Below, piece by piece: positions 6,327-13,890 of a DNA stretch of 20,153 bases; the stretch's first letter is position 1; each line of letters opens with the position of its first letter. The notes beneath the pieces are model-generated. The model ran no database searches, was not told the DNA's origin, and worked only from the letters and a program-made list of their open reading frames with translations. The stretch spans positions 1 to 20,153 of the forward strand of contig JBKPDL010000033.1 of assembly GCA_046727855.1 (NCBI GenBank), given 5' to 3'. The stretch comes from DASPWV01 sp046727855. GTDB taxonomy: Bacteria > Acidobacteriota > Vicinamibacteria > Vicinamibacterales > UBA2999. The position numbers and the translations under genes are program-made.

Positions 6327-6908
6327 CTAGTGTCCTGACCGCGTGGTTCGCGCAATAAGTGGCGCGGCCTGAAAATCGAGTGTTCGCTGGGCGAAGCGCG
6401 CAATGCTGGCGATGTACAGGCCGACGATATCGCGCACCTTCTCGATGAGCAGCGGATCGGTCGACAGCTTAAACGTTTCGGTGCGATGCGGCTGCAACCC
6501 AAACGCGCGCCAGATCTGTTGCACCGTCGTGCGACCCAATCCGATCGCTTTCGCCATGCCGCGGCTGCTCCAATGCGTCTCACCGCGCGGCGTCTCCTCC
6601 AGGGTCCGTACGATCACCTGCTCAATTTGCTCATCGCTGATTTGTCGCGGCGCACCCGGACGAGGCTCGTCGTACAACCCGTCGAGGCGCTCACGGACAA
6701 ACCGTGCGCGCCACTTACACACCGTGGTTTGCGACATCCGCAGCCGCTTCGCCACCGCTTTGTTATCGTGGCCCTCGGCACACGCCAAAATGATCCGCGC
6801 GCGCCGCGCCAGGGGCGGGGCCGTTCGAGATCGATGTGCCAGCGAGTCGAGTCGCACGCGTTCGTCGTCCGTCAGAATCAGCGCAACCTTTGGGCGTCCC
6901 AGTCGCAT
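6327..6908 (-). pseudogene. IS630-family transposase lacking the DDE domain (in-frame internal deletion)
   Basis: 193 residues with an excellent ribosome binding site (AAGGAGG, 5 nt before the ATG). Residues 1-165 are the N-terminal half of an IS630-type transposase: GRPKVALILTDDERVRL, the first helix-turn-helix with NKAVAKRLRMSQTTVCKWRARF (49-70), LDGLYDEPRPGAPR (75-88), a second HTH-like part with THWSSRGMAKAIGLGRTTV (111-129), then QIWRAFGLQPHR and the ETFKLSTDPLLIEKVRDIVGLY linker. A full enzyme would continue with the CVDEKS-type first catalytic Asp. Here the linker jumps straight to ASIARFAQRTL and a tail ending RSGH, which resembles the extreme C-terminus of full-length relatives. The frame is preserved across the join near 6405-6416. 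RSGH is encoded by the terminal inverted repeat and the TAG stop uses the duplicated TA plus one host base. It should bind DNA but not catalyse transposition. Confidence 0.85.
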
Positions 6909-6979
6909 GCTCGCCTCCTTGTAGACGAGTACGACGGGGCCGCGCCACTTGTTTCACTTTCTTTGCGGTCAGGACACTA
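6328..6979. mobile_element. IS630-family element, internally deleted
   Basis: Perfect 13-bp terminal inverted repeats, GTGTCCTGACCGC at 6330-6342 and GCGGTCAGGACAC at 6965-6977, are flanked on both sides by TA (6328-6329 and 6978-6979), the target duplication expected for the IS630/Tc1-mariner superfamily. The restored target reads GCTAGC. The unit is only 648 bp between TAs, whereas complete members of this family are usually about 1.1 kb with a transposase of roughly 340 residues. The missing part corresponds to the DDE catalytic domain (see the internal CDS). With both ends intact it could be moved in trans by a full-length relative. Confidence 0.88.
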
Positions 6980-6983
6980 GCTT

Positions 6984-7029
6984 GTTCTTCGTTCTTCGTT
7001 TTTGTTCTTCGTTCTTCGTTCTTAATTCG
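6984..7029. repeat. 7-bp micro-tandem repeat, GTTCTTC family
   Basis: About six heptamers: GTTCTTC twice, a 6-base GTTTTT, GTTCTTC twice, GTTCTTA, then ATTCGC. On the minus strand it begins one or two bases after the TGA stop of the TonB-dependent receptor with GCGAATTAAGAACG, the same order of units as at 3113-3133. The IS630 element sits against its other end. Confidence 0.9.
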
Positions 7030-7030
7030 C

Positions 7031-9937
7031 TCAGAACCGATACTTCACCCCTACCCGCATTACGCGCGGCGCGATGATTTCGGTTGGCTGCAGATACGTC
7101 GCACCCGAGCGATTGTTCTGCTCTGTAATCGTGTTGACGTTCAACGTGTTGTAGACGTTGAACTCGCCCTCGATCGACTGGCTGCCGAACGTCTTGATCC
7201 GCTTCGAGATGCGGTTGTCCCAGATCTTGGTCCACTCGTAGCGATCCGCCTGCGGTTCGACGCGAATGACGACATTCGCATTGGCGCCATCGCGCACCTG
7301 AATCTCGCGGACGTAGTAGTCACCGCTCTGGGCGTTCAGGGACGAGGCGTAGGTGAGACCCCAGGGCAGCGAATACGAGCCGCTCAAGCGGAAGGCGTAG
7401 TTCCACGACGGGCGCGAGAACTGATAGTTGCCGGTCCCGAGATTGGCTCCCGAGATGTTGCCGTTTTGCGGACCGTAGAGCGCCTCGTTCGGGTTGCGCG
7501 GCGCATTGTCACGCAGATCGCGATAGTCGGTGTCGAGCGAGACGAGGAACGAGTACTTGTTTGAGTACTGCTTGTTGAGCGTCACGCCGAACGCGTGATA
7601 GCGGTTGTTCCCTTCTGCCTGCACGATTCGCTCGATGGTCGTGCCGAAGCCTGGATACGAGGTCGGCACCGAGTAGACGACGATCGTGCGGTCGTCGGCC
7701 ATGCTGTTGAAATCGCGGCCTGGGTCAGTCACGTTCGTGGCCACCGTGTAGGCTTCGTACGGCAAGGCCAGGTTGATCGACTTGTTGCCGTTGCCGTCGA
7801 TCTTGCGCACGTAGTTGATCTGAAGCGTGAGCACGCGGCTCAAACCAACGTCGATGCCCGCGGTGTACTCGTCCACGAATGGTCCATTGAGATTCGGGTC
7901 GATCGAGCGGTTTACGCCGCCACCGGACGTTGAGGTCAACCTGGCGCCATTTGGCGAGTTCGGATTGAACGGAATCTCACCCTGCCAACCCGAATACGTC
8001 TTGGTGATGATCGCGTTCGGGTTCACGTCCGATGCACCCGGACCAGGGTTCGCCGACGCACCCGAGCTGCCACCGACGTAGCGGCCGTAGCTGGCGCGCA
8101 GCGCGATGCGGCCTTCGCCGGTGACGTCGTAGACAGCCGAGACGCGCGGCACGAACGTGGAGTAGATCGGGAAGTTGTCTTCGCCCCGGTACGGATAGAT
8201 GTTCCTCGTCGCGTACGGCCCTGTTCCTGGGTTTCCCTGCTCCGGCAGGAAGCTCGAATAGCGGTCATAGCGTACGCCGACGTTCAACGTTAGCTTGCGC
8301 GACACCGTGATCTTGTCGTTGAAGTAGGCGGAGTTGTACCACTCACCAGACGCTGTCGTGGATGGGTAGTCGTACACCAGGACTGAGTCCGGACGTGCGA
8401 AGCAACCATCATAGTTGTGCGCTTCGTCGCAATTGGGGTCGGTGCCCAGGCTGCGATAGCGGTACTGCTGCTGATTGGGGTACCCGATGAACTCGGTCTC
8501 GTTCATATTGCGCCAACCGAGGTATCCGGTTTTCAGCTCGTGATTGCGGCCCCACAAGTCGGCAAAGTACGCGTAGGTCGCACCATACTGCCACCGCCGT
8601 GGATCGCGATCCTGCTCGAGGAACGCTCCGCGCGTCGCGCCGTTGTTGTTGCCGCTGGCGGTGGCGAGATCGGTCCGCCGCACATCGGGCGTCCACGGAA
8701 TGTCCGGCCACCAATAACCGCCGCGCTGGACGCTCGCATCGAAGGTCGCGCGTGGTGACAGCACCGACAGAAATTTGAACGATGGACCGACCAGTGACAT
8801 GGAATCCTGGTTCTGCGTCGCTTCGAGCGGAACGTAACGGCTCGCGGTCCGATACGGCTGCCACTTGCGACCGACCTGGAACATGCCCTCGATCTTGTTG
8901 TTCTGCGTCATCTGGTACGTGATTTTCGTCGTCGGATCCTGCAGCTTCGTGTAGAACTCCACCTGCTCGCGATCAGAGAGGCGGATGAAGCCGGGAATGT
9001 AATTGCCGGACGACGCGTCACGATGGCTGGCGTAGAACCACAGCTTGTCCTTCAGAATCGGGCCACCGACTTCCCCGTAGAAATCCTTGAGCGACGTGAA
9101 CTTGTTCACGCCCGGTGCGTAGCCCTTGTCGCGGAGTTCCTGTGTCACGTTGTTCGACTGCATATCGCCGTTTTGATAGCCGATCGCGCCCGAGCCCTTG
9201 AACGTGTTGCTGCCCGACTTGACAATCAAGTTCATCGTCAGACCCGGATTCATCGCGTCGGCGCCTTTCGCCGCGGTTGTGACCTGTGCTTCCTCGTAGG
9301 TGCCGAAATCACCGTATGTTTGATCCCAGATCATGCCGTCGTAGCTGACGACACCACCGCCCGAGCGGCCAAACGTGCGCGCCGCGGGACCGGAGCCGGT
9401 ACCGAACGACGAGCCACCGACGTCCAGCGACGTGGCATAGAGGCCGGGAATGAGCCCAATCAAACCCGTCAAGCTGCGGCTGTACGGAATTTCATCGAGC
9501 TTCTGTTGATCCCAGTTCACTTGCACTTTCGACGACTCGAGGTCGATAGTGGGCGCCTGGCTCGTCACTGTCACTGTTTCCTGCAGCGTCGCGACTTCGA
9601 GTTTGCCGTTGATGGTGATCGTCTGGCCGGCCGCAACGTTTACGCCTTCGATGTTCAGCGTGTTGAAGCCGGCGAGCGTGAACGTCACCGTATAGCTGCC
9701 GCCGGGGAGCAGCGTAAAACGATACACGCCCTGATCGTCGGTCACCGCGGTTCGCGCGCCGCCGATCATCTGCGGACTCGCAATCGCCACCGTCACTCCA
9801 GGTAAGGCGCCGCCGCTCGAATCCGTTGCCCGACCTGTGATTGCGCTCGTTGACTGCTGCGCGTCCACCGATCCGGCTGCCGCCAGAACCAGGGCCGGCG
9901 TCGCCAGCGAAAACACGACTCTCCTCATCCAATCCAT
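7031..9937 (-). CDS. Oar-like TonB-dependent outer-membrane receptor with carboxypeptidase-regulatory domain
   Basis: 968 residues from the ATG at 9935-9937. Met4 (9928) is also possible; a frame start at 10000 would bury the signal peptide. Residues 1-26 form a signal peptide (MRRVVFSLATPALVLAAAGSVDA, cut before QQ). Residues 32-115 form a CarboxypepD_reg-like beta-sandwich (ITGRATDSSGGALPGVTVAI, TDDQGVYRFTLLPGGSYTVTF). ETVTVTSQAPTID at 120-132 resembles the linker to the plug, followed by a plug with IPYSRSLTGLIGLIPG and VSYDGMIWDQ. The rest is a 22-strand-type barrel rich in aromatic/Gly strands and ends RVGVKYRF, the C-terminal phenylalanine signature for BAM insertion. Acidobacteriota carry many such receptors, presumed to import large glycans or peptides using TonB-ExbBD energy; the substrate is unknown. 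Transcribed alone after a 120-bp leader containing a strong dyad. Confidence 0.92.
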   Translation of the reverse strand: MDWMRRVVFSLATPALVLAAAGSVDAQQSTSAITGRATDSSGGALPGVTVAIASPQMIGGARTAVTDDQGVYRFTLLPGGSYTVTFTLAGFNTLNIEGVNVAAGQTITINGKLEVATLQETVTVTSQAPTIDLESSKVQVNWDQQKLDEIPYSRSLTGLIGLIPGLYATSLDVGGSSFGTGSGPAARTFGRSGGGVVSYDGMIWDQTYGDFGTYEEAQVTTAAKGADAMNPGLTMNLIVKSGSNTFKGSGAIGYQNGDMQSNNVTQELRDKGYAPGVNKFTSLKDFYGEVGGPILKDKLWFYASHRDASSGNYIPGFIRLSDREQVEFYTKLQDPTTKITYQMTQNNKIEGMFQVGRKWQPYRTASRYVPLEATQNQDSMSLVGPSFKFLSVLSPRATFDASVQRGGYWWPDIPWTPDVRRTDLATASGNNNGATRGAFLEQDRDPRRWQYGATYAYFADLWGRNHELKTGYLGWRNMNETEFIGYPNQQQYRYRSLGTDPNCDEAHNYDGCFARPDSVLVYDYPSTTASGEWYNSAYFNDKITVSRKLTLNVGVRYDRYSSFLPEQGNPGTGPYATRNIYPYRGEDNFPIYSTFVPRVSAVYDVTGEGRIALRASYGRYVGGSSGASANPGPGASDVNPNAIITKTYSGWQGEIPFNPNSPNGARLTSTSGGGVNRSIDPNLNGPFVDEYTAGIDVGLSRVLTLQINYVRKIDGNGNKSINLALPYEAYTVATNVTDPGRDFNSMADDRTIVVYSVPTSYPGFGTTIERIVQAEGNNRYHAFGVTLNKQYSNKYSFLVSLDTDYRDLRDNAPRNPNEALYGPQNGNISGANLGTGNYQFSRPSWNYAFRLSGSYSLPWGLTYASSLNAQSGDYYVREIQVRDGANANVVIRVEPQADRYEWTKIWDNRISKRIKTFGSQSIEGEFNVYNTLNVNTITEQNNRSGATYLQPTEIIAPRVMRVGVKYRF

Positions 9938-9993
9938 AGGCGATCTCGCTTTCAAAATGGGAAGACCCGAAACCCGTAAGTATAAGCGCGTGC

Positions 9994-10023
9994 AATACAA
10001 ACGGGCGGGCGACGGTTTGTATT
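9994..10023 (-). promoter_or_regulatory. Operator-like inverted repeat upstream of the TonB-dependent receptor
   Basis: Perfect 9-bp arms AATACAAAC (9994-10002) and GTTTGTATT (10015-10023) are separated by 12 GC-rich bases, an AT-rich dyad in otherwise GC-rich DNA. On the minus strand it overlaps TAAAAT, a good -10 candidate, and TATACT lies just downstream of it. It is 57 bases before the receptor start. It could be a repressor operator or an mRNA hairpin; the sequence alone cannot decide. Confidence 0.45.
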
Positions 10024-10058
10024 TTATGTCACCAGCGGGTCTGTTGATATGTCAGAGA

Positions 10059-10505
10059 TCACACGCCGAACTGCCGGAGGTGGTGATCGGCGTGGCGGTA
10101 TTCCAGAACGCCCCACGCTCGGTGCGTCAGGTGTCCGAAAGCCGGATGCTCCGGCCAGCTATCGCTGGCAGGCTTCGACGCCACGCGACCGGCGAGCGCA
10201 CGGAAGGTCGCCTGTTCGTCAGCAAACTGCGCCCCATCACACCGAGCAAGGAGTTCCGGCGCGGTCGGCGCGCCCTGCGGCCAGGGCGCGACGTACACGA
10301 TCAGCTGCTTGATGGGCCAGCGGCGAAAGGGAGTATTTTTCGGTTTCGTCGGCAGCTCACCCATCGCCATTCGCATCGCGTCGTTCAAATGGGCAAGCAT
10401 CTGAGAGGCGTTGAACTTGCCCCATCGCGGTTTTGCGTCGGCGTTCAACCGCTCGACGCGGCGGCATATGTCTTCACGTGTGTTTGTGTCCCAAAACGTC
10501 TTCAT
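10059..10505 (-). CDS. DinB-superfamily / DUF1569 protein
   Basis: 148 residues from the ATG at 10503-10505 (MKTFWDTNTREDICRRVERL). An upstream in-frame ATG at 10544 would add 13 residues and sits only a few bases from a repeat array, so I prefer the later start. The four-helix-bundle pattern of DinB proteins is visible: an N-terminal helix, FNASQMLAHLNDAMRMAMGE at 31-50 with metal-ligand candidate His39, a variable middle with PWPQGAPTAPEL, then SWPEHPAFGHLTHRAWG at 116-132 and YRHADHHLRQF at 136-146 supplying His138, His141 and/or His142. Such proteins bind a divalent metal with a His triad and often act as thiol-dependent transferases or detoxification enzymes; the reaction here is unknown. 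It follows the SDR gene in the same direction, separated by 70 bases that hold a GTCGAC repeat. Confidence 0.8.
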   Translation of the reverse strand: MKTFWDTNTREDICRRVERLNADAKPRWGKFNASQMLAHLNDAMRMAMGELPTKPKNTPFRRWPIKQLIVYVAPWPQGAPTAPELLARCDGAQFADEQATFRALAGRVASKPASDSWPEHPAFGHLTHRAWGVLEYRHADHHLRQFGV

Positions 10506-10547
10506 GATGTACCCAAAATCGCGGACATGGCCACGTCGGTTCATTCC

Positions 10548-10576
10548 CGTCGACCTGTAGACTGTCGACCGTCGAC
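10548..10576. repeat. 7-bp micro-tandem repeat, GTCGAC family
   Basis: Units CGTCGAC (10548-10554), one extra C, then TGTAGAC, TGTCGAC and CGTCGAC without gaps. The last base (10576) is the final G of the SDR stop codon on the minus strand, so the array begins exactly at the stop. The sequence is unlike the GAAC-type repeats, but unit length and placement are the same. Confidence 0.8.
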
Positions 10577-11316
10577 TACCTGATGTGCCGCCCTCCGTCG
10601 ACTCGAATTGTCTCTCCGGTCACAAAATCGCTGTTGCAGAGAAACAACACCGCCTTTGCGATCTCGGCTTCTCCACCCCAACGTCCCAGCGGCGTGTTTT
10701 GCGCGACTGCTTCGAGTTCCTGATCCGTCGTTTCAGGGGGCGCGAGAATCGGGCCCGGCGCGATCGCATTCACCGTGATGTTGTGCGCCGCCAATTCGAG
10801 CGCCATGGCCTCGGCGAGCGCCTTGAGGCCAGCCTTGGCCACGTAATAGGTAAGAAAGCCCTCGTAGCGCGGGCGCTCGCTCGTCGGCAGCCAGTCGCTG
10901 AAGACAATCACGCGTCCGGCGCCGTTCTGCTTCATCGACGGCACCGCTGCGTGCGCGCAAAGAAACGCCGAGCGCAGCTCGACGTCCATCTGCGCGTTCC
11001 AGACATCGAGCGTGAGCTTCTCGAACGGCGTGGCGGCGTACAAACCCGCCATCGCGATGAACACGTCGATGCGCCCAAACTCCTTTAGCGTCGACTCGAC
11101 GACGCGCTGACAGGCAGCGGGGTCGGCGAGATTGGCTTGCAACGCGAGCGCGCGACGGCCACCCTCGCGCACGCGTGCCGCGGTGCTTTCCGCCTCCGCC
11201 GCCGAACGGTTGTAGACCAGCGCCACGTCGCACCCTTCGCGGGCGAGCCACTCGGCGACGGCACCGCCAATCCGCTTGACGCCGGTGAGGAGCGCCACTT
11301 TCCCGTTCAGGTCCAT
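10576..11316 (-). CDS. Short-chain dehydrogenase/reductase (classical SDR)
   Basis: 246 residues, typical of a cytosolic classical SDR that uses NAD(P)H on a carbonyl or alcohol. Seen: TGVKRIGGAVA at 11-21 (cofactor loop of the TGxxxxIG type found in pteridine-reductase-like SDRs), VYNRS at 34-38 with Arg37 suggesting NADPH preference, catalytic Ser140 in VIVFSDW, Tyr157 and Lys161 in YYVAKAG, NAIAPGPI at 183-190, and a C-terminal VTGETIRVDGGRHIR. One key position is unusual: the NNAG motif after beta-4 reads IAMAG (87-91). The enzyme could be a FabG-, pteridine-reductase- or sugar-dehydrogenase-like protein; the substrate cannot be told. On the minus strand TAGAAT lies 9 nt before the ATG and there is no Shine-Dalgarno. 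It probably heads a two-gene unit with the DinB-like gene. Confidence 0.9.
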   Translation of the reverse strand: MDLNGKVALLTGVKRIGGAVAEWLAREGCDVALVYNRSAAEAESTAARVREGGRRALALQANLADPAACQRVVESTLKEFGRIDVFIAMAGLYAATPFEKLTLDVWNAQMDVELRSAFLCAHAAVPSMKQNGAGRVIVFSDWLPTSERPRYEGFLTYYVAKAGLKALAEAMALELAAHNITVNAIAPGPILAPPETTDQELEAVAQNTPLGRWGGEAEIAKAVLFLCNSDFVTGETIRVDGGRHIR

Positions 11317-11325
11317 GAAGCTGAG

Positions 11326-11331
11326 ATTCTA
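11326..11331 (-). promoter_or_regulatory. -10-like hexamer close to the SDR start
   Basis: On the minus strand TAGAAT (five of six consensus bases) lies 9 nt before the ATG at 11316. With normal spacing the 5' UTR would be only about 2 nt. The -35 region is GC-rich and not recognisable. Confidence 0.4.
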
Positions 11332-11456
11332 CTGTCCCGCGGCGCGCCTCCGCGTCCCACAGACGGACATGTCCCAGACGAGGGCCATGCACAAGATCTG
11401 TGAATTGAGCAACTTACGCCACCGACGGCGGGAACACGGATTGCTGTGATGGCGTC

Positions 11457-13886
11457 ATGCTCGATTTGAAGGCTGCCCTACGGGCGCTCCGGCGCTCGCC
11501 AGCCTTTTCGGTCGGCGCCGTGCTCACCCTCGCGATCGCGTTGGGGGTCCTCACGACTGCGCTGGGCCTGCTCGCCGGTGCCGTTTCAGGCGAGTCCGCA
11601 GGCCGCGATCGCATGGTTCTATATCTGACCGAAAGCGTCGACGGCCGCCAATATCGGATGCGCTGGCCCTATCCCGCTATCGAACTGCTGCAAGCAAGCG
11701 CCACCAGCTTTCAACGCATCGCCAGCTACACCGCGTCGCGCGTCAACGCCGACGCAGGTGGCGAAGCGATGCGATTCGACATCGATTTCGTATCGCGCGA
11801 CTACTTCGACATCATTGGAACGGCGCCTGCCCTTGGACGGCTGCCCTCGCCGAACAGCTTTGAGGCGGCGATCAGCGACGCCGCCTGGCATCGTCTGTTT
11901 GCTGGTTCTCCAGCCGTGCTTGGCCGCGAAATTCGCATCGCACGGCGGCCAATCACGATCGTGGGTGTCATGCCGGCCGGCTTTCGCGGCCTGAGCGATC
12001 GCGCGGACGCATGGCTCCCGCACGCGCTCGCGGCGCAGCTCACGTTTCGCGAGTACCTCACGTCCACTGAGTACTTCCACACGGTTATCGCCCAGCTCGC
12101 TCCGGGAAGGACGCTCGATCAGGCGCGCAGCGAGCTGGCGGTGATTGCGACGCGAATCAGCGCGACGGTACCGCCGCGCGACGATCGCGCAACAGCGCGT
12201 GGCGCAGACCTAGTGCCATTCGACGAAGCACGGCGCAGTCCCGCCGCGATTCGCGCTGGCACCCTCGTCGTTGTGGCATCGGTCCTCGTGCTTCTCATCG
12301 CCGCGGTGAACCTCGCGATGCTCGTGGCCGCGCGCATCGCGCAGCGGCATCGCGAATTTGCGATCCGGATGGCGATTGGCGCCCGCCGCATCGCGGTCTT
12401 TCGCACGATATCGATCGAGATTGCGGTGGTGATGCTCGCAGGCGTCGCGGCAGCGGCGATTGCGGCGTTGTGGGCCGGCGATTTGATCGCGCAATCACTG
12501 CCGCCTGCGCTCGCGACACCCGCCAACGATTGGGGACAGCTTGCAAGCTTTGCCGGTGTGCGAATCAATCCCGTCGTATTCGGCATTGTGTTCGCGGCTG
12601 CCGCGCTCACGACACTCCTGATCGCACTGCCAGGATGCCGGCGCATCCTCGACGGAGAACTCACCGAGCTCTTGAAACGTGTCGGCGTAGGACTTGGACG
12701 CGCACCGGGTTTGTCGCTGCGCGCGATGCTCGCCGTCGAGATCGCGGCGTCGATTGCGCTGCTGGCGTCCGCGGGTCTCGTGTTCAGAACGATTTGGGCG
12801 ATGAGCGCAATCGATCCTGGCTTCGATCCCTCGAACGTGATCGCCCTTTCTGTGGTGGAGGACGGGACGGCGGAGCGGGACGTACCTGGTCCGCAGTTTG
12901 TTGCTCGCCTCCTTGACGCCGTGAAAACTGCGCGTGGCGTCAGTGGAGTCACGCTCGATCAGAGCACGCCGTTCAGCGCGCGCGGAGCACGACTCGAATT
13001 GGTGATCGAGGGCCGCCCGGATATGGCTGCGCGGCCGCCAATCGTGGGCTGGCATCGCGTCGGGCCCGATCACTTTTCGACGCTGCGCATTCCAGTTCTT
13101 CGCGGCCGCGGCTTCACTTCAGAGGACCGCCGCGGCCGGACGCCCGTGGTCGTGATCAACGATGCGGCGGCGAGGCGCTTCTTCCCTGACCAGGATCCTG
13201 TCGGCCAACGTTTACGGCTGCCCGCCGTCGTTCCTGGCGATCCTGACATCGCCGAAATCGTCGGTATCGTCGGCAACGTGGTGTATTGGCCGCCTGATGA
13301 GGTTCCTGGCCCTGACGTGTATCAGCCAGCGCTGCAGTTCAGCTATTTGTTTACGACGCTGATGGTGAGGGCCGTCGGTGATCCGGCGCAGGCGATTGCG
13401 TCAATCCGGGAAGCGATGCGCCAAGCTGATCCCAACCTTCCGCTCTTTGACATCGTCACATTGGAGGAGAAGGCGGCGGCGGGCCGCGGGGATCGCCGCT
13501 TTCTGCTGTTGCTCCTTGGAATGTGCGCCGGGCTCGGAGTGCTGCTGTCGGCTGTCGGCGTGTTTGCGGTAACAGCCTCCTGGATGGAGGCGCGTCGCCG
13601 CGAGCTCGGCACCCGCATCGCGCTCGGTGCACAGCCGCGCAGCCTGGTCCGACTGGTGATGCGCGGCACGATGCTGCCGGCCGGCGTGGGCGCCATCGGA
13701 GGGCTTGCGCTTGGGCTTGCGGCAGGACGTCTGCTGCAATCACTGTTGTTTGGTGTGGGTCCGCATGATCCGGCGACTCTGGGTACCGCTGCCGCCGCCA
13801 TGCTCATAACCAGCGCTGTTGCCGCGTATCTCCCAGCGCGGCGTGCGCTACGGCTCGATCCGGTTCGCGAAATCAACGACGAGTAG
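11457..13886 (+). CDS. ADOP-type ABC transporter permease (duplicated MacB/FtsX-like)
   Basis: 809 residues. The N-terminus LKAALRALRRSPAFSVGAVLTLAIALG (4-30) is the hallmark start of 'acidobacterial duplicated orphan permeases'. The first helix (about 16-40) is followed by a periplasmic MacB_PCD-like domain, three helices with LVVVASVLVLLIAAVNLAMLVAARI (about 267-291), EIAVVMLAGVAAAAIAAL and VFGIVFAAAALTTLLIAL. A second permease unit starts with SLRAMLAVEIAASIALLASAG (about 420-440), has its own periplasmic domain, and ends with three helices and ARRALRLDPVREINDE, the standard end. The duplicated layout and length (about 800) match the family. No ATP-binding-cassette gene is adjacent, hence 'orphan'; the partner ATPase must be elsewhere. 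MacB-like proteins act in mechanotransmission-driven efflux or lipoprotein handling, but ADOP substrates are unknown. No Shine-Dalgarno is obvious before the ATG. Confidence 0.9.
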   Translation: MLDLKAALRALRRSPAFSVGAVLTLAIALGVLTTALGLLAGAVSGESAGRDRMVLYLTESVDGRQYRMRWPYPAIELLQASATSFQRIASYTASRVNADAGGEAMRFDIDFVSRDYFDIIGTAPALGRLPSPNSFEAAISDAAWHRLFAGSPAVLGREIRIARRPITIVGVMPAGFRGLSDRADAWLPHALAAQLTFREYLTSTEYFHTVIAQLAPGRTLDQARSELAVIATRISATVPPRDDRATARGADLVPFDEARRSPAAIRAGTLVVVASVLVLLIAAVNLAMLVAARIAQRHREFAIRMAIGARRIAVFRTISIEIAVVMLAGVAAAAIAALWAGDLIAQSLPPALATPANDWGQLASFAGVRINPVVFGIVFAAAALTTLLIALPGCRRILDGELTELLKRVGVGLGRAPGLSLRAMLAVEIAASIALLASAGLVFRTIWAMSAIDPGFDPSNVIALSVVEDGTAERDVPGPQFVARLLDAVKTARGVSGVTLDQSTPFSARGARLELVIEGRPDMAARPPIVGWHRVGPDHFSTLRIPVLRGRGFTSEDRRGRTPVVVINDAAARRFFPDQDPVGQRLRLPAVVPGDPDIAEIVGIVGNVVYWPPDEVPGPDVYQPALQFSYLFTTLMVRAVGDPAQAIASIREAMRQADPNLPLFDIVTLEEKAAAGRGDRRFLLLLLGMCAGLGVLLSAVGVFAVTASWMEARRRELGTRIALGAQPRSLVRLVMRGTMLPAGVGAIGGLALGLAAGRLLQSLLFGVGPHDPATLGTAAAAMLITSAVAAYLPARRALRLDPVREINDE

Positions 13887-13890
13887 AGCT

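Noticed and set aside
6984..7029. CRISPR-like array
   Set aside because: The repeats are contiguous 7-mers without spacers of constant length, so they are tandem repeats and not CRISPR units.
9023..9805. 260-codon open frame on the plus strand inside the TonB-dependent receptor
   Set aside because: It is the antisense shadow of a gene with clear signal, plug and barrel motifs; its composition is Arg/Val/His-rich with no recognisable fold.
9938..10000. TonB-dependent receptor start at 10000
   Set aside because: It would place 21 charged/irregular residues before a clear signal peptide that begins at the ATG at 9937.
12119..12952. 277-codon minus-strand frame inside the ADOP permease
   Set aside because: Antisense shadow: Ser/Thr/Arg-rich, no motif, and the permease frame opposite is unambiguous.
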